NCBI GenBank assembly: GCA_903921965.1
Contig: CAIXSE010000806.1
Span: 1 to 5,648 of the forward strand
Length of the DNA: 5,648 nucleotides
Direction: 5' to 3'
Source of the DNA: an uncultured Thermoleophilia bacterium
GTDB lineage: Bacteria; Actinomycetota; Thermoleophilia; UBA2241
The position numbers and the translations under genes are program-made. A model generated the notes under the pieces. The model was not told the origin of the DNA. It searched no databases and saw nothing but the letters and a program-made list of their open reading frames with translations. Shown here one piece after another: positions 1 through 5,648 of the stretch (positions are counted from its first letter, which is position 1; every line of letters starts with the position of its first letter).

Positions 1-1016
1 GCGTCGTCGTCGAACACGGCGAGGAGCATGTCGAACACCGCGTCGCGGTTGCGCCGCGAGACGCTCGCCGTGCGCCCGAAGTCGACGAAGGCGATGCGCC
101 CGTCCGGCATCGCGAACAGGTTCCCGGCGTGCGGGTCGGCGTGGTAGAAGCCGAGGTCGAAGATCATCTTGAAGTAGGTCGCCACGCCGTCCTGGACCAC
201 GTGCGTGCGGTCGATGCCGGGCACGTCCTCCTCCTCGAGCTTCGTGCCCGGGACGCCGTCGATGAACGACATCGTCAGCACGCGGCTCGTGGAGTGATCC
301 CAGAACACCTCGGGGAACACCACGTCCTTGTCGCCGGCGAACGCCTCGCGGAAGCGGTCCATCGACCGTCCCTCGTGCGTGTAGTCGAGCTCCGCACGCA
401 GGACGTCGGCGAACTCCTGCGCGAGCGCCGACACGTCGTAGTCCTTGCCCCACTGCGTGTGCATGGTGACCTTGCGGCCGAGGTCGACGAGGATCTCGAG
501 GTCGATCTCCATGGTCTCGGTGACGCCGGGGCGCTGGACTTTGACGGCGACCGGCGTGCCGTCGGGCAGCGCCGCCCTGTACACCTGCCCGATGCTGGCG
601 GCGGCGATGGGCGTCTCGTCGAACTCGGCGAAGAGCTCGTCCACCGGCGCGCCCAGTTCCTGCTCGATGCGGGTACGCATCTCGTCCCAGGGCAGGGTGG
701 GCACGTCGTCCTGGAGCTTGGCGAGCTCGACGGCGAGGTCGGGCGTCACGAGGTCGCGGCGCGTGGCGAGGATCTGGCCCATCTTGATGAACGCGGGCCC
801 GAGCCGCTCGAGGGCCCGGCGGATGCGCACCGCCCGCGGCAGGTCCTTCTCGGCGAGGCCCTGCTCCTCGATCGCGGCCTCCTCGGGCGCGTGCTCCTCG
901 AGCCCGGAGCCCCGCATCACGTTGAAGATGCGCTCATCCCACAGGACCTTGGCGATCTCGCGGTAGCGGGCGCGGCGGCGGGCGCCGCGGCTCCCCGCGG
1001 GGTGCGCGCTGGCCAT
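1..1016 (-). CDS. ABC1/UbiB (AarF/COQ8)-family atypical kinase, C-terminus beyond window
   Basis: This is the first 338 codons of an ABC1/UbiB-family protein, an atypical protein-kinase-like ATPase. Characterised relatives (UbiB, COQ8) support quinone or other lipid metabolism at the membrane; the substrate here is unknown. Family landmarks appear in order: the KxGQ motif (KMGQ, residues 78-81), the AAAS nucleotide-loop motif (138-141, before SIGQVY), the ATP-binding Lys of VAVKVQRPG (159), the ExD motif (E209, D211), the catalytic loop HADPHAGN (292-299) and the metal-binding DFG (312-314). All key residues are intact and the frame is open to base 1. Relatives are usually around 450-560 residues, so the C-terminal part, where membrane helices normally lie, is missing only because the window ends. 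I chose the ATG at 1016 because a GGGAGG sequence lies just upstream and the frame continues into the conserved domain; the ATG four bases earlier is out of frame. Family is confident; physiological role is not. Confidence 0.93.
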   Translation of the reverse strand, partial: MASAHPAGSRGARRRARYREIAKVLWDERIFNVMRGSGLEEHAPEEAAIEEQGLAEKDLPRAVRIRRALERLGPAFIKMGQILATRRDLVTPDLAVELAKLQDDVPTLPWDEMRTRIEQELGAPVDELFAEFDETPIAAASIGQVYRAALPDGTPVAVKVQRPGVTETMEIDLEILVDLGRKVTMHTQWGKDYDVSALAQEFADVLRAELDYTHEGRSMDRFREAFAGDKDVVFPEVFWDHSTSRVLTMSFIDGVPGTKLEEEDVPGIDRTHVVQDGVATYFKMIFDLGFYHADPHAGNLFAMPDGRIAFVDFGRTASVSRRNRDAVFDMLLAVFDDD

Positions 1017-1113
1017 GCATCCTCCCTTCGGGCGCGGGGCCGGGCGCAGGGGCCGGGCCCGCACGGGCGCCGCAGCCACGCCGGGGCGGCGCGGGGTCGT
1101 GTGTGTGCGGTCC

Positions 1114-1143
1114 AGCCTATTCCGCGCGGGCGCCGGAGGTCCA
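1114..1143 (-). promoter_or_regulatory. Possible sigma-70-type promoter for the UbiB-like gene
   Basis: Read on the minus strand, TGGACC (1143-1138) resembles a -35 box. An 18-base spacer follows, then TAGGCT (1119-1114), which fits the TAnnnT form of a -10 box. TTCCGCG beside it is one of the few A/T-containing spots in this GC-rich stretch. Transcription would start near 1107, leaving a leader of about 90 bases before the ATG at 1016. This is seen by eye only and either box could occur by chance. Confidence 0.3.
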
Positions 1144-1240
1144 TGCCGCGCGCGGGCGCGGGCGCCTGAGGGACGTGGCGGCAAGCGGGCGGCGGCGTCT
1201 CTCGCCGCGTGTCCCCGCGGGCGCGGCCGCGTGCGTACGC

Positions 1241-1283
1241 GGCCGGGGCCGGCGACGCGCCGCGCGCGCCCCCGGCCCCGGCC
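1241..1283 (-). terminator. Perfect 12-bp GC inverted repeat just downstream of the ABC ATPase
   Basis: GGCCGGGGCCGG at 1241-1252 is exactly complementary to CCGGCCCCGGCC at 1272-1283, with a 19-base loop. On the minus strand the hairpin begins about 20 bases after the ATPase stop codon, where a transcription terminator is expected. No T-run follows it, so it does not match the classical intrinsic terminator. In high-GC bacteria such hairpins may still act as terminators or mRNA 3'-end stabilisers. Perfect pairing over 12 bp is seen directly; the role is inferred from position. Confidence 0.4.
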
Positions 1284-1303
1284 TGCCGGCCGTGTCGCCC
1301 GCC

Positions 1304-2032
<729 letters not shown>

Positions 2033-2050
2033 GTCTCCTCCGTTCCGCCA

Positions 2051-2076
2051 GGCCGGAGCGCCTGCGGCGTCCGGCC
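2051..2076 (-). other. Intercistronic hairpin between permease and ATPase
   Basis: GGCCGGA (2051-2057) pairs perfectly with TCCGGCC (2070-2076). Inside it, CGCC (2059-2062) pairs with GGCG (2066-2069) around a TGC loop. The result is an 11-bp stem with a single bulged base (2058). It lies in the 60-base gap after the permease stop codon and ends 18 bases before the ATPase start. No T-run follows, and the ATPase ribosome-binding site comes shortly after, so a full terminator seems unlikely. An mRNA-processing or stability element, or partial attenuation, is possible. The pairing is observed; the function is inferred. Confidence 0.45.
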
Positions 2077-2092
2077 CGGCTCCATCGGTGTG

Positions 2093-3181
2093 TCAGTCGA
2101 CCCGGCGCAGGGCGTCGGCCGGGCGCAGCCGCGAAGCCCGCCAGCCGCCGAAGGCGCCGGCGATGAGGGCGCCCGCCAGGGCCAGGCCGGCGGCGACGCC
2201 GATCAGCTGCAGGCTCACCGGCGCCGTGAGGGCGACGCTGACGCTCTGCGCGGCCTGCTGCATGCCGGGAGGTCCGGCCTGGGCGGCGTTGCCGAGCGTC
2301 GCCTTGAGCGCCGGCGAGAAGGCCGCGATCAGCCGCGCGCCCAGGACGCCGATGGCGATGCCGAGCACGGCCCCGATCACGCCCTGGACCAGCGACTCGC
2401 CGAGCACCTGGGCGACGATGCGGCGGCTCTTCCAGCCGAGCGCCTTGAGCGTGCCGAACTCGCGCACGCGGCGGGAGACGGCGGAGACCGTCAGCAGGCT
2501 GGCGACGGCGAAGGCGGCGACCAGGGCGGCGCCGGCCAGCCACTTACCGAGCCTGTCGGCCAGCGTGGAGGCGCTGGAGAGCGAGCCGCTCACCTGGCTC
2601 GCCAGGTCGGAGGACGTGGTCACGGTGGCCTTCGGCATGAGGGCCTTGATCTCGCTCTTGACCTGGGCGATGACCGTGGCGCTGTCGGCCTTGACGTAGA
2701 TCTGGTTGACCTTGCCGGCGTTGTCGCTGAGCTTCTGGGCCCACTTGAGCGGGATGTACATGTCGGACGAGCTGCTGCCGCTCGGCAGCGAGACGATGCC
2801 GACGATGGTGAACTTCGTCCCGTCGATCTTCTTCGTGTCGCCGACCTCGAGTGAGTTCTGCTTGGCGTAGGCGCGGGTCACGACGGCGACCCTGGCGCTC
2901 GCGTCGGCGCTCGTGAGCTCACGCCCGGACGACACCTGCGCGGCACTCAGCGGGCCGAGGGTGAGGTCGTCGGTCTCCACACCGGAGACGGTGAGCTGGG
3001 AGACGTTGATTGGGGCCATCTGCGTCTGGCCCTGCTGCGACGAAGAGGAACCGCTCGAAGAGGAGCTGCCCGAGGACGGAGGGGCGGCCTGCGCGCTCGA
3101 GGAGCCGCCCGTGGATGTGGCGTACTTGCCGCTCACGTCCATGACCTGCATCTCGATGCTGCCGCTGACGGCGGCGACGAC
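2093..3181 (-). pseudogene. MacB/LolC-type ABC transporter permease, N-terminus missing
   Basis: The remaining 362 residues are a MacB/FtsX-type permease, the membrane partner of the ATPase next to it. Counting from 3181, there is a Ser-rich spacer (about 26-50), then a periplasmic/extracellular-type domain (about 55-205, including VVTRAYAKQ, GTKFTIVGIV and MYIPLKWAQK, as in the MacB core domain). Three hydrophobic segments follow (about 213-235, 262-288, 323-345). The FtsX signature VREFGTLKALGW (239-250) and the usual C-terminal ending WRASRLRPADALRRVD are present. Relatives start with a cytoplasmic stretch and a first membrane helix before the external domain; both are missing. The minus-strand frame stays open to 4021, but beyond 3181 it translates to Arg/His/Pro-rich text with no membrane helix, because there it is only the reverse of the protease gene. 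The first in-frame Met codons inside the real sequence (3151 and 3142) have no convincing ribosome-binding site. Without its first helix the protein should not form a normal transporter. Whether the cut is biological or an assembly artefact is open. Confidence 0.8.
3032..3106 (-). repeat. Ser-rich low-complexity spacer in the permease
   Basis: About 25 residues of the permease remnant (about 26-50) consist mostly of Ser with Gly, Gln, Ala and Pro, ending in SSSSQQGQTQM. They lie just inside the external domain, after where the missing first helix would be. Such spacers are usually flexible linkers. The DNA is an irregular run of Ser codons, not a perfect tandem repeat, so it need not be unstable by slippage. 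Confidence 0.7.
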
Positions 3182-3206
3182 GTGCTGGTCGTCGCCCTCA
3201 GCGGCA
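3160..3206. repeat. Imperfect inverted repeat at the permease/protease junction
   Basis: The left arm (3160-3181) reads TGCCGCTGA, then CGGC, then GGCGACGAC. The right arm (3188-3206) is its reverse complement except that CGGC is replaced by a single base. That gives two 9-bp perfect stems separated by an internal bulge, with a 6-base loop GTGCTG (3182-3187). It lies exactly where recognisable permease (minus) stops and recognisable protease (plus) starts. As a result both divergent frames begin with GTCGTCGCC and then TCAGCGGCA, giving VVAAVSGS on one side and VVALSGTS on the other. Chance similarity between GC-rich coding sequences is possible, but the position is striking. Confidence 0.6.
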
Positions 3207-3844
3207 CCAGCATGCTCCCCACGTTGCGCGAGCCCGAGCTCCTCGAGGTCGCCCCGACGCACGGTCGCCGGCCCAGGGTCGGCGACGTGCTCTACTTCCG
3301 CTCGCCGCAGGACGGCTTCATGGTGGTGCACCGCGCGGTCTCGGTGGGTCCGCAGGGAGTGCGCACGCGCGGCGACAACTGTACGGGCCCGGACCCGTGG
3401 GTGCTCGGAGCGGACGACATCCTGGGCAGGGTGGTGGGAGCGCGACGGGGAGCGACGCGGCGAACGGTCGCCGGCGGCGGTGCCGGCCGCGTCGCGGCCG
3501 ACTCGGCGCGCATCCGTCGCGCGACCGACCGCGCCGTGAGCCCGTGGCTGCACAAGGCCTACACGCGCGCGGCCGTGAGCGGCATTCCGCGCGCGGCATG
3601 GACGCGCCTTGCACCTCCCCGCCTGCAGCCGCGCGTCGTGCACTTCGGCGAAGGCCCACTGGCCACTGACAAGGTCGTGCTTGGGGGGCGCGAGGTGGCT
3701 CGCTACGACCACATCCGTCGGCGGTGGATCATCCGGCGGCCTTACCGCCTCGTCGTGGACGACGCGACGCTGCCGCCCATCCCGCGACCGATCATCCGCA
3801 GGCCACTCAGCGGAAGGTCCGACGAACGCGGCGACCCGGCGTGA
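3182..3844 (+). CDS. S24/S26-family (signal peptidase I-like) Ser/His protease, N-terminus uncertain
   Basis: The open frame encodes 220 residues from a GTG at 3182. The N-terminal part matches the S24/S26 peptidase fold: SGTSMLPTL with the nucleophile Ser (residue 10), RVGDVLYFRSPQDG (from 32), VVHRAV with His 50, and RTRGDN (from 62). His takes the place of the general-base Lys of bacterial signal peptidase I, as in the SipW/Sec11 type, so a Ser/His dyad is likely. About 130 further residues follow. They are Arg-rich with no membrane helix, and include VVLGGREVARYDHIRRRWIIRRP and RLVVDDATLP; I recognise no separate domain. The true start is doubtful: no ribosome-binding sequence precedes GTG 3182, only nine residues precede the catalytic Ser, and upstream sequence is the reversed permease. 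The 5' end may therefore be lost. The 3' end overlaps the convergent nucleotidyltransferase gene by 38 bp. Near a PqqD-like gene, a role in cleaving a modified peptide or leader is possible but unproven. Confidence 0.8.
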   Translation: MLVVALSGTSMLPTLREPELLEVAPTHGRRPRVGDVLYFRSPQDGFMVVHRAVSVGPQGVRTRGDNCTGPDPWVLGADDILGRVVGARRGATRRTVAGGGAGRVAADSARIRRATDRAVSPWLHKAYTRAAVSGIPRAAWTRLAPPRLQPRVVHFGEGPLATDKVVLGGREVARYDHIRRRWIIRRPYRLVVDDATLPPIPRPIIRRPLSGRSDERGDPA

Positions 3845-5042
3845 TGTGGCCGGTCGGCGCGAACACCGCAGCTGCGTACTTCCGGGCGAGTCTGGCCGGC
3901 CGCAGGACGGGGTAGAGCACAGCGAGCGGCTCGGGCACCGCCATGGCTGCCCAGTCCTCGCGACTGGGCAGCAGGGCGCGAGCCAGGAGGTGCCGGACGG
4001 TATCGGCGAGATCGTCCTCACTCAGGCCGTCCCACACGAGATCGGAGAAGTCGGCGGCGAACGCTGCGCCGCGTGCCGCCTCGGCCGGCCGCGCCGCCAC
4101 CCCGTCGAGGTGGGCGGCGTAGCCGGGGGCGACCCGGTCGGCACGCAGGAGGCGGTGCAGTTCGCCGGGCACCGGCACGGCGAAGGGGCGGCAGGCGTGA
4201 GCCACACCGACCACGAGACGACGCAGGCAGCCGAGCTCCCGGGCCGTGGCACAGATCGCCGGCCACTCACCGGCGGTCACGCGGTCCACCTGGACGGCGA
4301 CCGCGAGGCGAAGCTCGAGCGTCTGCCAGCGATGACGAGCGCTGTGGAGCACACTGAGCAGCAGCTGGTCCGCAGCGCCGGGCGCCCGGACCGACCCCCC
4401 CAGTAAGGGCAGGTCGCGCGCGCCCGTGAGCAGCCGGTCCGTCTGGATCGTCCTCGGACTGCTGCCCACCATGAGCTGCCAGTGCAGATCCACTTCGGGC
4501 TCTCCGCGAATGCCTACCAGAGAGATCTCGCTCTCCCACCGGGCTCGTCCGATGATGCGGTCGTTGAAGCGCAGCGCGTCACGGAACCCGTTGGCGAGCA
4601 GGACCCGCCGCGCGTCGTCGACGTCCGCGCGCCGGACGACGATGTCGAGGTCGCCGAACGCGCGCAGCGACGGGTCGCCGTAGAGGTCCTGGGAGAGCGC
4701 CGGTCCTTTCACCGACAGCATCGGGATGCCCTCGTCCTCGAGCGCCTCCGCGAGGGCCAGCAGCTGGCCGCCCCGAAGGACCGTCCACCGGTTCATGAGC
4801 CGCCGCTCCGTAACGAGATCTTCGATGACGGATTCGGGGACGCTCGCGGGACGCACGGCGACAAGGCGCTGGGCGAGCAGACCGAGGACATTGTGCAGTC
4901 GGGCCAGCTCGATCGTCCCTGGCCAGTCACACACCTGCTCGGCCGCTGCGACCACGGCGGCTTCGCTCGCCGCCGGGAAGGCCATGATCGGCAGCAGCGG
5001 GGTCGGGTCCGACGCCCGGACGACGGAGGTCACCTCAGGCAC
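3807..5042 (-). CDS. Nucleotidyltransferase-family protein (NTP_transf_5 type)
   Basis: A 411-residue protein with the layout of the NTP_transf_5 group (nucleotidyltransferase fold). Visible landmarks are VKGPAL (111-116), then YGDPSLRAFGDLDIVV (121-136) with the D-x-D metal-binding pattern (D131, D133), and EVDLHW (183-188) with the further acidic residue. HSARHRWQTLEL (233-244) matches the helical segment typical of the family, and PEPLAVLYPVLRPARLARKY (370-389) matches its C-terminal part. The catalytic acidic residues look intact; substrate and reaction are unknown. Members occur beside PqqD-like proteins, HPr-kinase-like proteins and S24/S26 proteases in some RiPP (lasso peptide) and polysaccharide/exosortase-associated loci. 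I chose GTG 5042, with a GAAGG sequence about 10-14 bases upstream; ATG 4985 lacks a ribosome-binding site. It lies 44 bp downstream of the PqqD-like gene on the same strand, probably as one operon. It uses more non-G/C third positions (for example TCT, GTA, ATT and GGA near 4500-4530) than the kinase-like gene at the left. Confidence 0.85.
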   Translation of the reverse strand: MPEVTSVVRASDPTPLLPIMAFPAASEAAVVAAAEQVCDWPGTIELARLHNVLGLLAQRLVAVRPASVPESVIEDLVTERRLMNRWTVLRGGQLLALAEALEDEGIPMLSVKGPALSQDLYGDPSLRAFGDLDIVVRRADVDDARRVLLANGFRDALRFNDRIIGRARWESEISLVGIRGEPEVDLHWQLMVGSSPRTIQTDRLLTGARDLPLLGGSVRAPGAADQLLLSVLHSARHRWQTLELRLAVAVQVDRVTAGEWPAICATARELGCLRRLVVGVAHACRPFAVPVPGELHRLLRADRVAPGYAAHLDGVAARPAEAARGAAFAADFSDLVWDGLSEDDLADTVRHLLARALLPSREDWAAMAVPEPLAVLYPVLRPARLARKYAAAVFAPTGHITPGRRVRRTFR

Positions 5043-5086
5043 GTGCGCGGACCTTCGACCGCACGCGGCATGCCCCGCACCTGCAG

Positions 5087-5392
5087 TCAGGCCGACTCAC
5101 GGAGGATCCCGCGTTCCATGAGAGCCCGGGCGAAGCCGAGCACGTCCGCCTCCGCCTCAGCCAAGGAGATTCCGGACTGGCCGGCAAGCGCGGCGGCGAC
5201 AGTACCCAAGGTGGCTGTGCCGTCAAGGGCCCGCCACACGATCCTCCCGGTGCCGTTCAGCGTGAACAGGTCCTCCACGCCGTCGCCGATCCCGACGACG
5301 GGGGCGAGGACGACCACTTCACCTTCGGCCTCCCGCGAAACGACGCCCTTCGCCGGGACGCACACACTGCTGAGCGTGAGATGGGAAGTCAT
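5087..5392 (-). CDS. PqqD-like peptide-binding protein (RRE type)
   Basis: A small protein of 101 residues with the PqqD-family pattern: a beta-rich N-terminal half ending in DLFTLNGTGRIVWRALDG (about 45-62), then helices with TLGTVAAALAG and AEAEADVLGFARALMERGIL. PqqD-like domains are winged-helix folds. In several RiPP pathways they bind the leader of a precursor peptide and present it to modifying enzymes; in other loci they occur without a known peptide. I preferred ATG 5392 because an AGGAGAGGAG sequence directly precedes it and it gives the family's usual length. The frame stays open upstream to an ATG at 5521, but the extra 43 residues are Arg-rich and show no domain. The gene leads a probable two-gene operon with the nucleotidyltransferase and diverges from the gene starting at 5612. 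It carries a few more residues than usual between the strands (around APVVGIGDGVED). Confidence 0.85.
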   Translation of the reverse strand: MTSHLTLSSVCVPAKGVVSREAEGEVVVLAPVVGIGDGVEDLFTLNGTGRIVWRALDGTATLGTVAAALAGQSGISLAEAEADVLGFARALMERGILRESA

Positions 5393-5544
5393 GCTCCTCT
5401 CCTGCGCCGGACACCGCGTGCGCTCGTCCGTCACGGCGACCATGACAGAGTACATCGCCGGCGGAGTGGCGCGCCTCGCGAGCGGATGCCGGGCGAGCCT
5501 CCGCACGTTCAGAGACCTCACAGCAGACTCTCAGGAAAGCGGCG

Positions 5545-5550
5545 TATCAT
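5545..5550 (+). promoter_or_regulatory. Candidate -10 box for the rightward gene
   Basis: TATCAT is the best match to a TATAAT-type -10 box in the divergent region and sits 61 bases before the start codon at 5612. No recognisable -35 hexamer or extended -10 motif accompanies it. If real, it may need an activator or another sigma factor. Low confidence. Confidence 0.25.
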
Positions 5551-5596
5551 CCGGTGCCAGAGAGCGCTTCCGGCACCCGGCACGCAGCAGCGGCAC
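5551..5596 (+). repeat. Hairpin and CGGCAC repeats upstream of the rightward gene
   Basis: CCGGTGCC (5551-5558) pairs with GGCACCCGG (5572-5580) apart from one bulged C. CGGCAC occurs at 5571, 5578 and 5591, and its reverse complement partly at 5553-5558 (GGTGCC). The set lies between the candidate -10 box and the ribosome-binding site, where an operator or a leader-RNA structure would act. A further CGGCAC inside the coding region (5635-5640) suggests that chance in GC-rich DNA is also possible. Confidence 0.3.
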
Positions 5597-5611
5597 AACG
5601 AGGGGGGACAG

Positions 5612-5648
5612 ATGACCGACCAGGGCGACGCGAGCGGCACCCGCGTCC
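5612..5648 (+). CDS. Start of an unidentified gene, cut by the window edge
   Basis: ATG 5612 follows a GAGGGGGG ribosome-binding sequence with suitable spacing. The frame reads MTDQGDASGTRV and continues past the window end. Twelve residues are too few to name a family; they are polar and do not look like a signal peptide or membrane helix. The gene diverges from the PqqD-like gene and shares its intergenic region, so it may belong to the same locus. It is a good place to look for the missing partner of the PqqD-like protein. Confidence 0.6.
   Translation, partial: MTDQGDASGTRV

Larger units (their letters stand above)
1017..1303. other. GC-rich non-coding region between the UbiB-like gene and the ABC ATPase
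   Basis: These 287 bases separate two genes on the same strand. Reading frames cross it in several phases, but none shows a recognisable protein, so I regard them as products of the high GC content. The stretch contains the inverted repeat at 1241-1283 near the ATPase stop codon, a short GCGTACGC palindrome at 1233-1240, two copies of CGCGGCCG (1223-1230 and 1239-1246), and the possible promoter at 1114-1143. The spacing suggests that the kinase-like gene has its own promoter and is not simply the last gene of the transporter operon. Confidence 0.6.
5393..5611. other. Divergent intergenic region between the PqqD-like gene and the gene at 5612
   Basis: These 219 bases lie between two genes pointing away from each other, so promoters for both should be here. 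On the plus strand TATCAT (5545-5550) looks like a -10 box, but no TTGACA-like -35 box lies at 16-19 bases. On the minus strand TACTCT (5452-5447) is a weak -10 candidate, also without a -35 box. Between TATCAT and the start at 5612 there is a small hairpin (GGTGCC 5553-5558 with GGCACC 5572-5577) and three copies of CGGCAC (5571-5576, 5578-5583, 5591-5596). I see no small gene or RNA gene here. Confidence 0.5.

Noticed and set aside
129..1169. Long plus-strand open frame of 346 codons
   Set aside because: It is the reverse of the ABC1/UbiB-like gene, whose minus-strand frame carries all family motifs. The plus translation is Arg/Gly/His-rich with no domain.
3182..4021. Extension of the permease frame to a Met at 4021, which would make a 642-residue protein
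   Set aside because: The extra 280 residues are Arg/His/Pro-rich without a membrane helix and are the reverse of the S24/S26 protease and the nucleotidyltransferase end. They are not a permease N-terminus.
4983..4985. ATG 4985 as start of the nucleotidyltransferase
   Set aside because: There is no ribosome-binding sequence upstream of it. GTG 5042 has GAAGG at a usable distance, though the choice is not certain.
5447..5452. TACTCT as -10 box for the PqqD-like operon (minus strand)
   Set aside because: It has no -35 hexamer at a suitable distance and would be expected by chance in 200 bases, so it is not listed as a separate feature.
5393..5521. Longer start (ATG 5521) for the PqqD-like gene
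   Set aside because: The additional residues show no domain and exceed the family length, while ATG 5392 has a strong ribosome-binding sequence.
4482..5615. Plus-strand open frame of 377 codons over the nucleotidyltransferase and PqqD-like genes
   Set aside because: It is antisense to two genes with clear family motifs and has no recognisable content.

Overview
The window is very GC-rich (roughly 70% by eye, with strong G/C bias at third codon positions). It reads as chromosomal DNA of a high-GC bacterium, most likely an actinobacterial lineage. That assignment rests on composition, codon style and gene families only; no marker gene is present.

Left part (1-3181, all minus strand): an ABC1/UbiB-family atypical kinase runs off the left edge. 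Next comes a GC-rich non-coding stretch with a perfect 12-bp inverted repeat. Then follow the ATPase and permease of a MacB/LolCDE-type ABC transporter, with a strong hairpin between them. The permease keeps its periplasmic-type domain, three membrane segments and a normal C-terminus. It has no N-terminal membrane segment and no start region: its recognisable sequence stops at about 3181.

Right part (about 3182-5648): a plus-strand S24/S26 (signal-peptidase-like) Ser/His protease starts exactly where the permease stops. It converges on, and overlaps by 38 bp, a minus-strand nucleotidyltransferase-family gene (NTP_transf_5 type). Upstream of that, on the same strand, lies a small PqqD-like gene. 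Another gene starts divergently at 5612 and is cut off after 12 codons. A PqqD-like protein, this kind of nucleotidyltransferase and an S24/S26 protease are companions known from peptide-modification (RiPP, including some lasso peptide) and related uncharacterised loci. No precursor peptide or modifying enzyme is visible here, so this is at most the edge of such a locus.

The most notable point is the junction near 3160-3206. A 5'-truncated permease and a protease lacking a clear start meet head to head at an imperfect inverted repeat, and the two sides appear to differ in codon style. This is either a genuine rearrangement that inactivated the transporter or an assembly/amplification chimera. 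Sequence alone cannot decide.
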